Shown here: piece after piece, positions 1-7,065 of the stretch
How positions within the stretch are numbered: position 1 is the stretch's first letter
How the letters are laid out: each line of letters begins with the position of its first letter
Assembly: GCA_030671915.1 (NCBI GenBank)
Contig: DAOVHN010000014.1
Coordinates: 1-14,076, forward strand
Direction: 5' to 3'
Length of the DNA stretch: 14,076 nucleotides
Source of the DNA: Pseudomonadota bacterium
Lineage (GTDB): Bacteria > Pseudomonadota > Alphaproteobacteria > UBA8366 > JADFVY01
The notes under the pieces: model-generated
What the model was told of the DNA's origin: nothing
What the model saw: the letters and a program-made list of their open reading frames with translations, nothing else
The model's database searches: none
Program-made: the position numbers and the translations under genes

Positions 1-2046
1 GAAACATGCGAGGCGATCCGGCCGCATGTCGAGACGGTTCTGTCCGGCCGTCCGGCAAGCTATTCCGGCGGCATCACCTATCCCGACGGCAATTCCCGCG
101 AGGTCGAGATAACCTTCGTACCCGACCGGGCGGCCGACGATACGGTGCAGGGCTGGTTCGCCCTGGCCCAGGACACGACCGAGCGAAAACGGGTAGCACG
201 GGAACTGGCGGACGCCAGGGAGCTGTTCAATTCGCTGATGCGGGCTGCGCCTTTCGAGATCGTGTTCAAGGACAGGGAAGGAAAATATCTGCAGGTCAAC
301 AGGGCCTGGGAGCACAATAATGGCCGGACAAACGAAGACGTCGTCGGCCGCCGGACCCGTGAGATATTCCCTGCCCAGTTCGCCGAGGCTTTTGCCGAAA
401 GGGACAGGGCCGTACTGGAGGGCGGCCAGATCGTCGAAACTGAAGAACCGGCGTCCCATATCGACGGCACCACCCACGATTTTCTCTCTATCCGTTTTCC
501 GTTGAACCCGGCGGATCGGTCGGCGACCGCCGGACTCGGCTTTATCGCCATGGATATTACGGCGCGAAAGCAGGCGGAAAGGGCCTTGCTCGAACGCGAG
601 GAAGAGCTGGGCACCATCGCCGATAACCTGCCCGTCCTGATGGCCCGCTTCGACCGGGACTGGCGTTACCGGTTCATCAACCGGGAGGGCGCCAGTTGGT
701 ATGGCATGCCGGTCAGCGAAATCGTCGGCAAAAAGATACCGGACCTCTTTCCCCGGAAAACCGTCGAGAACATCCGCGCCAGCGTCGAAGCCGTGCTGCG
801 GGGCGAAAACGCGCGCTTTGCCGGAACGATGGAATATCCCGACGGCAAGACGCGCAGTATCGAGATTACGTTTGCCCCTGACCGGACGGCCGATGGCGAG
901 GTGCAAGGCTGGTTCGCCCTGGCCCAGGACCTGACCGAACGGGAGAAGGCTGTTCAGGCCCTGCGCGAAAGCGAACAGCAGCTACGCACCATCGCCGACA
1001 ATCTGCCGGCCTTTATCATCCATGCCGACAGCGACCAGCGCTTCCGCTTCGCCAACCGGGCCGCGGAGCAGTGGTATGGGCGTCCCGCATCCGAAATCAT
1101 CGGCCGGCAGGTGTCGGAGATTCTCTCACCTGCTTCATACGAGAAGCTGCGCCCAAGGATCGAAGCCGTGCTGGCCGGCCAGGACGTCCATTTCGAGGAC
1201 ACTCTTTTGTATCCGGACAATGTCACCCGCACCGTGTACCAGCGATGGATCGCCGACCTCGACCAGAACGGCCATGCGCGCGGATGGTTTTCACTGGGCC
1301 AGGATATTACCGAACGCAAACGCCTGGAGGCGGATCTCCTGCGCAAGGAGCGGCTGGCCGCCATGGGACAGTTAACCGGCACCGTCGCGCACGAGCTGCG
1401 AAACCCGCTTGGCGCCGTTGCGACATCGATCGCCGTGATCCGCCGATTGAGCGGACAAGCCGGGCTCGACCTGGAGCGGTCGCTGGCGCGGGCAGAGCGC
1501 GGGATCGCCCGCAGTGACCGGATCATCACCGAATTGCTGGACTTCGCCCGCGCGAAGGGCTTGCAGCGCGAACCGACCCGATTTAGCAAATGGCTCTCTG
1601 CCGTTATCGCCGACCAGGACATTCCCGACGGCGTATCGTTGTCGATGGATACGGTCGCTGGGGACGCCGAGGTCATGATCGACCGCGAGGATTTTCGCCG
1701 CGCGATCATCAATGTCTTCGATAACGCCTGCCAGGCGGTGATCGGCAAGCACGGCCCCGGCGGTTCGGGAAAAGGCCGGGTGGAAATTGCCTGCGGCGTG
1801 AACGGTGACCGGCTGGTCTGCGAGATTCGCGATAACGGGCCCGGCATTCCAGCCGATTGCCTCGCCCAGGTCATGGAGCCGTTGTTCAGCACGAAGAGTT
1901 TCGGTACTGGACTGGGGCTGCCGACTGTGCAACGCATAATGGAAGAGCATGACGGCGGCATTCAGATCGAAAGCGAACCCGGCAAGGGCGCCCTGGTGCG
2001 ATTATGGCTTCCCCTCGATACAGAGCTGCCGGAAGGGTGCGCATGA
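1..2046 (+). CDS. Multi-PAS sensor histidine kinase, 5' end outside window
   Basis: The frame is open from base 1, so the gene starts upstream and 681 residues are visible. It is a cytoplasmic-type sensor kinase made of serial PAS modules. Counting from base 1, there is the tail of a PAS domain (about 1-60), then PAS domains near 72-190, 203-314 and 326-439. A HisKA domain follows (about 451-518) with the phospho-acceptor His at residue 464 in HELRNPLG, then a HATPase domain (about 560-676) with N-box NVFDNACQAV, G1 box DNGPGIP and G2 box FGTGLGL. No membrane segment is visible. The first and third visible PAS units share the C-terminal motif VQGWFALAQD, which suggests internal duplication. 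The stop overlaps the start of the next gene (ATGA), so the receiver protein at 2043 is the obvious partner. The ligands of the PAS domains cannot be told. Being a histidine kinase is certain from the motifs. Confidence 0.95.
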   Translation, partial: ETCEAIRPHVETVLSGRPASYSGGITYPDGNSREVEITFVPDRAADDTVQGWFALAQDTTERKRVARELADARELFNSLMRAAPFEIVFKDREGKYLQVNRAWEHNNGRTNEDVVGRRTREIFPAQFAEAFAERDRAVLEGGQIVETEEPASHIDGTTHDFLSIRFPLNPADRSATAGLGFIAMDITARKQAERALLEREEELGTIADNLPVLMARFDRDWRYRFINREGASWYGMPVSEIVGKKIPDLFPRKTVENIRASVEAVLRGENARFAGTMEYPDGKTRSIEITFAPDRTADGEVQGWFALAQDLTEREKAVQALRESEQQLRTIADNLPAFIIHADSDQRFRFANRAAEQWYGRPASEIIGRQVSEILSPASYEKLRPRIEAVLAGQDVHFEDTLLYPDNVTRTVYQRWIADLDQNGHARGWFSLGQDITERKRLEADLLRKERLAAMGQLTGTVAHELRNPLGAVATSIAVIRRLSGQAGLDLERSLARAERGIARSDRIITELLDFARAKGLQREPTRFSKWLSAVIADQDIPDGVSLSMDTVAGDAEVMIDREDFRRAIINVFDNACQAVIGKHGPGGSGKGRVEIACGVNGDRLVCEIRDNGPGIPADCLAQVMEPLFSTKSFGTGLGLPTVQRIMEEHDGGIQIESEPGKGALVRLWLPLDTELPEGCA

Positions 2047-2399
2047 CAAGCCTTAGGATTTTGATCGTCGATGACGACGAGGACTTCGCGGACGGCCTGA
2101 TGGAGGTCTTCGAACTCGACGGCCACTACCCCGTTATGACGCATAACGGGAAGGATGCGATTTCGGCAATCGAGGGCGGAGTATTCGACGTCGCGCTAAT
2201 CGATATCGGACTGCCCGACATGAACGGCGCCGAGTGCCTGCGCGCGATCAGGGAGTTCCGGCCGGACCTGCCCTGCTTCCTGCTGACCGGCTACAGCGCG
2301 GAGGACGTTGCCAATCAGGGCATCGAGGCCGGCGCCATGGAAATCCTGACCAAACCGATCGATCCCGACACACTGAGCCGGCGTCTGGCGGCGATATAG
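2043..2399 (+). CDS. Single-domain (receiver-only) response regulator
   Basis: This 118-residue protein is a bare CheY-like receiver with no output domain. The acidic pocket is D10-D11-D12, the phospho-acceptor is D54 in LIDIGLPD, the switch threonine is T82 in LLTGY, and the conserved lysine is K104 in LTKP. ATG at 2043 overlaps the TGA of the upstream kinase (ATGA), a typical translational coupling, and it places the start right before the first beta strand (LRILIVDDD). It presumably receives phosphate from the upstream PAS kinase. With no DNA-binding domain it must act by protein contact or as an intermediate in a phosphorelay. Confidence 0.93.
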   Translation: MTSLRILIVDDDEDFADGLMEVFELDGHYPVMTHNGKDAISAIEGGVFDVALIDIGLPDMNGAECLRAIREFRPDLPCFLLTGYSAEDVANQGIEAGAMEILTKPIDPDTLSRRLAAI

Positions 2400-2486
2400 G
2401 CGACAATACCAATCGGCAGGACTTGGCGATCGGCGTCTGTTAACCCGAAAGTCGTCATTGCCTCACGGCCAAAGAAACCGGATCGC

Positions 2487-2516
2487 TTACAAAGCATTAA
2501 CCCTTTCGACTATAAG
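2487..2516 (+). promoter_or_regulatory. Possible promoter of the Gly-rich protein gene
   Basis: A TTACAA hexamer and a TATAAG hexamer (five of six matches to the -10 consensus) are separated by 18 bases in an AT-richer patch ahead of the gene at 2585. The -35 match is poor, so this is a weak call. I see nothing else in the 185-base gap after the response regulator. Confidence 0.25.
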
Positions 2517-2584
2517 CTGCTGCATTGATTCGCCTTCGTACAGGGCAAAATTGAGAAAGCTATACGATCGGATGGTGTCAAGCC

Positions 2585-3259
2585 ATGGTCAGGATAGAAC
2601 GGAAATCCGGTGATCGGGGCAGATCGCGCCAGCCAACCCGCCGGTGGGCAGGTCGATATGGGCTCGGTCTTGCAATCATGCTGGGTACGGGTGTCTTGCC
2701 GCTGACCTTGGATCGGGGCCATGGGCCGGATCTCTGGAAGACGGCAGATGCGGGCAATCATGGTGGTGGTAACGGCGGCGGCAACGGCGGCGGAAATGGC
2801 GGTGGAAATTCCGGTGGCGGGGATTCTGGTGGTACCGCGAGCGGCAGCAACACCGCCACCGGCAGTGCCGGTAATAACGCCGGCAGCCTGTATGGCGGCG
2901 GCGGCGAGGACAAAGACCGCAAGCTGCTTGTTGAGCAAGGAGTGACGCTGGCTCAGTTTACGACCAGGATATCGAAACGCTATCCGTCAGACGACGTCGC
3001 TCTGCTCGACAACCCGCATCAGGCGATTACATTTTTTACCGAAGTTCGCGGCATGGCAGGTCATATCGTCACGCATCGCTGGACCTATGGAGGCACAGTT
3101 GAATACGAGACCGATTTCCAGATTCGCGGACCCAAATGGAAATTCTGGTCGACCCGAATCCTGCCTACCGAGAAAGCCGGTCGATGGCGGGTGGAGGTCC
3201 TCGACGAAAACGGCACGGTCCTGGTGGACCGCGACCTGAACTATCAGCCCGCCGGTTGA
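2585..3259 (+). CDS. Membrane-anchored Gly-rich protein with DUF2914-like C-terminal domain
   Basis: This 224-residue protein has three parts. Residues 1-25 are basic and cytoplasmic. Residues about 26-42 form a hydrophobic segment that would act as a signal anchor. A low-complexity linker at about 59-105 is built of GGGN units followed by Ser/Gly/Asn. The C-terminal about 120-222 is a compact beta-type domain with Trp and Gly landmarks (ITFFTEVRGM, HRWTYGG, KWKFWSTR, GRWRVEVLDENGTVL). This pattern matches my recollection of DUF2914, a small domain often at the C-terminus of membrane proteins and of unknown function. The start is the ATG at 2585; its ribosome-binding site is poor. The gene stands alone and its 3' end faces the dioxygenase gene. 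An envelope location is inferred and no enzymatic role is claimed. Confidence 0.75.
   Translation: MVRIERKSGDRGRSRQPTRRWAGRYGLGLAIMLGTGVLPLTLDRGHGPDLWKTADAGNHGGGNGGGNGGGNGGGNSGGGDSGGTASGSNTATGSAGNNAGSLYGGGGEDKDRKLLVEQGVTLAQFTTRISKRYPSDDVALLDNPHQAITFFTEVRGMAGHIVTHRWTYGGTVEYETDFQIRGPKWKFWSTRILPTEKAGRWRVEVLDENGTVLVDRDLNYQPAG
2762..2821 (+). repeat. GGN/GGC low-complexity repeat encoding GGGN units
   Basis: About five imperfect 12-base units (three Gly codons plus an Asn or Ser codon) occur in tandem inside the Gly-rich protein gene. The units differ at third positions. The tract encodes a flexible linker and could vary in length by slippage. Confidence 0.7.
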
Positions 3260-3311
3260 TGGATGGACCTGCGCGATACGGGCGGGCGGCTGCCAACACT
3301 CTCGAAACGCT

Positions 3312-4160
3312 TTAAACCGGCCATTCCCCCTCAATCGTCACGCGGTGCATTTCTCGGCGGTGTCCGTGATAGTCGTTCAGGGGGTAATGCAGGCTGCAGC
3401 GGTTGTCCCAGACCGCCACCGCGCCCTTCGTCCATCGGAAGCGGCAGGTGTTTCCTTCCCTTGTGATGTGGCTGAACAGATAATTCAGCAGCGGCGCGCT
3501 TTCCGCCTCGGTCCAGCCGACGAAATGCGTCGTATGCGCCGGGCTGACATAGAGCGCCTTGCGGCCCGTGACCGGGTGCGTGCGGGCCACCGGATGCTCG
3601 GCCTGCTGCACATCCATGGCGCCTTCGTTGTGACCGCGCATCGAGCCGTTCTTCAGGTGATCCGTGCGCAGTTTCGCCTTGTTCTTTGCTGCGCTTTGCA
3701 CCGCGCGCAGCGGCTCCAGCGTCGCCCGCAGGCCGTCCGACAATGTCTCCCAGGCGCGGTAGCCGCTGGCCCAGATGGTATCGCCGCCCACCGCCGGCAC
3801 CTCGCGCGCATAGAGCACCGATCCGAGCGAGGGCTTTTCCAGATAGGGCGTATCGGTATGCCAGATGCCGCCGAAATTAGTGGTCTGGTGCGGCTCCTTG
3901 ATGATGGGAATAACCTGGGGGTGCTCGTCGATCGGTTCGGCGAAGGGATAGGTTCCGACCGGGCCGAACAGCCCGGCGAAGGCCACCTGGTTGTCGGGCG
4001 AGATCTCCTGCCCGCGAACGAACAGCACAAGATAGTCGGCGAAAGCGCGGCGGATTTCCTCGGCCGTCGCGTTGTCGACCGGCTGCGAAAGGTCGACACC
4101 TGAAACCTCCGCGCCAAGCGTGGGGGTCAGGGGACAGATCTCGATTCGTTCGTAGTTCAT
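3312..4160 (-). CDS. TauD/TfdA-family Fe(II)/2-oxoglutarate dioxygenase
   Basis: The 282-residue protein has the length and layout of E. coli TauD. The iron triad is visible as H101 and D103 (WHTDTPY) and H258 (WDNRCSLHY). The C-terminal RREMHR carries R269 and R273, at the positions that bind 2-oxoglutarate and the acidic substrate in TauD. Such enzymes hydroxylate a substrate using O2 and 2-oxoglutarate, often releasing sulfite, an aldehyde or an amine. The loop before the HxD motif (GPVGTYPFAEP) differs from the taurine-contacting HxxPVYPH-type loop of TauD as I remember it, so taurine is not assured as substrate. I chose the ATG at 4160 over an upstream TTG because MNYERIEICPLTPTLGAEV matches the usual TauD start. 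It is last of three minus-strand genes with the transferase and the aldolase, and convergent with the Gly-rich protein gene. Confidence 0.9.
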   Translation of the reverse strand: MNYERIEICPLTPTLGAEVSGVDLSQPVDNATAEEIRRAFADYLVLFVRGQEISPDNQVAFAGLFGPVGTYPFAEPIDEHPQVIPIIKEPHQTTNFGGIWHTDTPYLEKPSLGSVLYAREVPAVGGDTIWASGYRAWETLSDGLRATLEPLRAVQSAAKNKAKLRTDHLKNGSMRGHNEGAMDVQQAEHPVARTHPVTGRKALYVSPAHTTHFVGWTEAESAPLLNYLFSHITREGNTCRFRWTKGAVAVWDNRCSLHYPLNDYHGHRREMHRVTIEGEWPV

Positions 4161-4226
4161 AGCCAAAGAATAAACCAAACAGATCCAGAGACACAAAGGG
4201 GTCGGTGTTTTTCCGCATCCGCGGAT

Positions 4227-5147
4227 CTATGCTTTCTCGACCCTGTATCCCAGTGTTGGGAAGTGGATGGCCACGCGGCCGACGCGCTCGTCGTCGCGGA
4301 CGATGCCGATCTCGTGGCGGCGCAGGCTGAGGACCCCGCCCTCGACGGTAAAGCCGCCATAGTCAGGCGTTACCGTTACCGCGTCACCGGGTTCCAGGTC
4401 GCGCGGGTCGCCGGGGTCCGGCGTTTCCTGGGTCGCGGGCTCGCAGGCGCGGGCGGCTTCCAGCGCCTCGCTGGACGTCATATCTGTTGCATTGCCATGG
4501 CCGATGGCCGCCACCCGTTCCTCCCAGGCGCAAAGATCGGGGAATTGCGACAGGAAATCCGGGCCACCGTCCCAGCGCCCGCGAATGAACCAGGTCAGGT
4601 AATATATCAGCGCATCTGGCATTCCCGGCGCGCCACCCAGCATGAACTTGCGCCCCGTCGCCAACCGTTCCTCGACCCAGCCGAACTGCACGCGCAGATT
4701 GGCGACGCTGTTGGCCAGATCCGCTTGAAGCCTTTCCATGTTCCAGTCAGACCCGAAATAGATCTGGCCGCGGTCGCGCACGAATTCGGGCGGCATCTTC
4801 TGATGCTCCGCGCCAAATACCACTTGCAGCGCGGTCTGGAAGAATGGGCCGTCGGTCCAGCGCGATACGCCCCACACCATGCCGTCGCCGCCGCCGGGAT
4901 AGAGCGTGGGCTCGGGAAATCGCTCTTCGACGGCCCGGGCGATGCACAAGCTGTCGCAGAAAATGTCGGCGCCGATCTGCATCACCGGGGTCAGCCGGTA
5001 GCCACCGGTCAGCGGCATCAGGTCCGGCTTGGGCGGCAGGCGGGGAATTTGGACGGAACGCCAGTCCAGCCCCTTGATACCCAACACGACGCGGATTTTC
5101 TCTGAAACCGGCGATTGCGGATAGTGATGCAGGATGATGTCGGGCAT
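4227..5147 (-). CDS. Glutathione S-transferase-like protein with C-terminal extension
   Basis: This 306-residue protein begins with a thioredoxin-like GST N-domain (about 1-82). It shows YPQSPVSEKIRVVL at the active-site turn, the cis-proline segment YRLTPVMQIG, and the D-S glutathione-binding pair in FCDSLCIARAVEERFP. An all-helical GST C-domain follows to about 235. Residues about 237-306 form an extra segment rich in Pro/Asp and then beta-like (PGDAVTVTPDYGG, VGRVAIHFPTLGY), which ordinary GSTs of about 200-220 residues lack. The ATG at 5147 has a good ribosome site (AAAGGA, 5-6 bases away). It lies 31 bases after the aldolase gene and 66 bases before the dioxygenase gene, so co-transcription is likely. 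The substrate is unknown; glutathione use is inferred from the fold alone. Confidence 0.85.
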   Translation of the reverse strand: MPDIILHHYPQSPVSEKIRVVLGIKGLDWRSVQIPRLPPKPDLMPLTGGYRLTPVMQIGADIFCDSLCIARAVEERFPEPTLYPGGGDGMVWGVSRWTDGPFFQTALQVVFGAEHQKMPPEFVRDRGQIYFGSDWNMERLQADLANSVANLRVQFGWVEERLATGRKFMLGGAPGMPDALIYYLTWFIRGRWDGGPDFLSQFPDLCAWEERVAAIGHGNATDMTSSEALEAARACEPATQETPDPGDPRDLEPGDAVTVTPDYGGFTVEGGVLSLRRHEIGIVRDDERVGRVAIHFPTLGYRVEKA

Positions 5148-5178
5148 GGCGCGTTCCTTTGTCGTTCAAACTCGGGCT

Positions 5179-5949
5179 CTATGTTCCCCGCATTTTCGCC
5201 AATTGCGCCAGGGCGGCGTCGCGCAGCAGGGTGATGTCGCTGGCCGCCGTGACGAAGTCGTAGCCGCGCGCCGTCATGTCCGTGATACTCAGGTTGGGCA
5301 CCGCCAACCCGCCCAGCAACTTTCCCGCCGCCTTGATCGCGTCCTCGGCCCGTTCCCTGAGCGCGATCACGGCAGCGTCGTCGAACCGTCCTAGTTTTCC
5401 AATACTGCCCGACAGGTCGATCGGGCCGATGAACAGCATATCGACACCGTCCACCGCCGCGATCTCGAGGATCGCGTCCACGGCCTCCGCCGTTTCTATC
5501 TGGCAGATGACCAGCAAATTGTCCTGCGCATTCTCGAAATAATCTTTCGCAGCCATTCCGTAGTCGGAGGCGCGCACCAGCCCGTAGGCCGCGCCGCGCA
5601 TGCCGCCGGGCGGATAGCGGCAGGCCGCTGCCGCCGCCTTGGCTTGGTCCGCCGAATTGATGCTGGGGATCATCACGCCTTCGGGGCCGGTATCGAGCGC
5701 ACGTTTCAGCGCCACCGGGTCGTTCCAGGGAACCCGCAGGATGGGAGAGGCCGGCGTCGCGGACATCGCCTGCATGATCTGGATTGCGCCAACGAGGTCA
5801 CCCGACCCGTGCTCATGGTCGATGATCAGTGCGTCGTAGCCGGCCAGGGCCAGAACCTCGGCGGCGACCGGGCTGCACAGATGCAGCCAGCAGCCGTAAC
5901 ACTGCTCACCCGCCAGAAGGCGTTTCTTGAAGCCGTTTTCGCGATACAC
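5179..5949 (-). CDS. HpcH/HpaI-family class II aldolase
   Basis: The 256-residue protein is a (beta/alpha)8 metal-dependent pyruvate-type aldolase. Conserved residues sit at the places expected from E. coli HpaI, shifted by two or three: H47 in DHEHG (catalytic base), R72 in LRVPWND, the metal ligands E152 in CQIETAEA and D178 in FIGPIDLS, plus the YPPGGMRG loop. These enzymes reversibly cleave 2-oxo-4-hydroxy acids to pyruvate (or glyoxylate-like partners) and an aldehyde. The substrate cannot be told from sequence. I accept the GTG at 5949 as start because GGGAGGG sits about 6 bases upstream and no ATG is near. It is the first gene of the aldolase-transferase-dioxygenase set and lies 80 bases after the soluble kinase gene. 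Confidence 0.9.
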   Translation of the reverse strand: MYRENGFKKRLLAGEQCYGCWLHLCSPVAAEVLALAGYDALIIDHEHGSGDLVGAIQIMQAMSATPASPILRVPWNDPVALKRALDTGPEGVMIPSINSADQAKAAAAACRYPPGGMRGAAYGLVRASDYGMAAKDYFENAQDNLLVICQIETAEAVDAILEIAAVDGVDMLFIGPIDLSGSIGKLGRFDDAAVIALRERAEDAIKAAGKLLGGLAVPNLSITDMTARGYDFVTAASDITLLRDAALAQLAKMRGT

Positions 5950-6029
5950 GCGATACCCTCCCAGACAAAATGCTGTCCCGGTCTATCACGCGCGTCCGGT
6001 AAGCGAAAGCCAGCGGGGCCGCGACAGGT

Positions 6030-6833
6030 TCAACCGCCGGCCGGTTCTTCGGAGTCCAGGGGCAGAGTGACGATGACGGTGGTTCCCTGGTCCGGGTGGC
6101 TGTCGAGGGCTATCGTCCCGCCATGCTGCTCGACAATGCGCCTTGCGATCGGAAGGCCAAGACCGATCCGCCCCGACCTGCCACTGAAAAGGGGTTCGAA
6201 GATATCGGCGCGGCACTCGTCGGGAACGCCCGGTCCATTGTCGGCGATCCGGATTTCCATGGATTTGCCGCCAGCCCGGGTGCTGACCGCGATGTACCCC
6301 GGCTTCCCGCCATCCGCGATCGCCTGCGCCGCGTTTTCGATCACATGGACGAGTGCGCGTTGCAGCCTGTCGCGGTCGACCGCGCCTCGCCTGTCGCCGA
6401 GCCCTGGGTCGAATTCCAGCGAAACGCCTTCCGGCATGGCCTGGACATGCAACAGGGCGCGCAGCCACTGGTCGATTCGGGTCGGTTCCGGCGCAAGCGA
6501 CTCGTAGCGTGAATAATCAAGCAATCTCGTAATAATGTCGTCGCAGCGCCGGATGCTTCGGTGAATTCGCTCCAGCCCTTTTCTGGCGGCCGGGTCCGCA
6601 TCGCCCACCCGCTTCTCCACCAGATGAAGCGAGGTCAGCATCGCGCCGAGAGGGCCGCGAAGTTCGTGCATAGTATTGGAAACAAGCTGACCCAGTGCGA
6701 TTAGCCGGGTATTTCGTTCCAGAGACTCCTGCATTGCGTGTAGCTGCGTGGTGCGCTCTTCCAGCGCGTGCTTCAACTCCAGGATTTCCATCGTCGGATC
6801 CGATGTATTGTTGCCGGGCACAAGCTCCCCCAT
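6030..6833 (-). CDS. Soluble sensor histidine kinase without PAS or membrane domain
   Basis: This 267-residue kinase has a short N-terminal coiled-coil-like helix (about 16-45) and no sensor domain. HisKA carries H56 in MHELRGPLGAM. HATPase shows N-box HVIENAAQAI (N167), G1 box DNGPGVP (from D198), F-box FEPLFSGRSG and G2 box IGLGLP. The catalytic core closely parallels the kinase at 1-2046: HELR-PLGA, DDIITRLLDYSR against DRIITELLDFAR, and MPEGVSLEFD against IPDGVSLSMD. The two are clear paralogues. No response regulator gene is adjacent, so its partner is elsewhere; the regulators at 2043 or 13300 are candidates. The ATG at 6833 has no clear ribosome site, so the start is uncertain; the internal ATG at 6791 is an alternative. 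Transcription would run towards the aldolase operon. Confidence 0.9.
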   Translation of the reverse strand: MGELVPGNNTSDPTMEILELKHALEERTTQLHAMQESLERNTRLIALGQLVSNTMHELRGPLGAMLTSLHLVEKRVGDADPAARKGLERIHRSIRRCDDIITRLLDYSRYESLAPEPTRIDQWLRALLHVQAMPEGVSLEFDPGLGDRRGAVDRDRLQRALVHVIENAAQAIADGGKPGYIAVSTRAGGKSMEIRIADNGPGVPDECRADIFEPLFSGRSGRIGLGLPIARRIVEQHGGTIALDSHPDQGTTVIVTLPLDSEEPAGG

Positions 6834-6907
6834 CTAGTTATAATTATGCCTCTTTCGTTAAGAATATGACCCGAATTTCATACATTATAGCTACTTATTG
6901 CCGGTGG

Positions 6908-6935
6908 ATAATACTATTGGGAGAAGTTATTTCAA
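6908..6935 (-). promoter_or_regulatory. Possible promoter of the soluble kinase gene
   Basis: Read on the minus strand, TTGAAA (five of six to -35) is followed after 16 bases by TATTAT (four of six to -10). It would start transcription near 6900, about 65 bases before the ATG at 6833, in an AT-rich divergent intergenic region. Confidence 0.35.
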
Positions 6936-6970
6936 GTCTCCACTCGTAAAACGGACGGCCTGGCATTTCG

Positions 6971-6983
6971 TCCCAATTTGGGA
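6971..6983. promoter_or_regulatory. Inverted repeat in the creatinase/kinase divergent region, possible operator
   Basis: TCCCAATTTGGGA is a perfect 6-1-6 inverted repeat lying 83 bases before the creatinase start. Its right half belongs to a 9-base motif TTGGGAGAA (6978-6986) that also occurs at 6917-6925. A regulator binding site is possible but no family is recognised. Confidence 0.35.
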
Positions 6984-7065
6984 GAATAAGAAAAATACAT
7001 TTGTCGAATGCCGGACGCCGGTATAGGAGGACCGGAGATTCATTATTTTAGCGAGGAGTTCGGCC

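Noticed and set aside
2762..2821. Short tandem repeats as a possible CRISPR array
   Set aside because: The units are 12-base Gly/Asn codon repeats with no spacers, inside a coding frame.
3345..4103. 252-codon open frame on the plus strand
   Set aside because: It is antisense to the TauD-type dioxygenase, whose catalytic residues are all intact; the plus-strand product looks like Arg/Ala-rich shadow translation.
5950..6029. Terminator between the soluble kinase and the aldolase
   Set aside because: Only a 4-bp GACA/TGTC stem is visible in the gap, and the palindromic CCGGCCGG is inside the end of the kinase gene; neither has a T-run, so I make no call.
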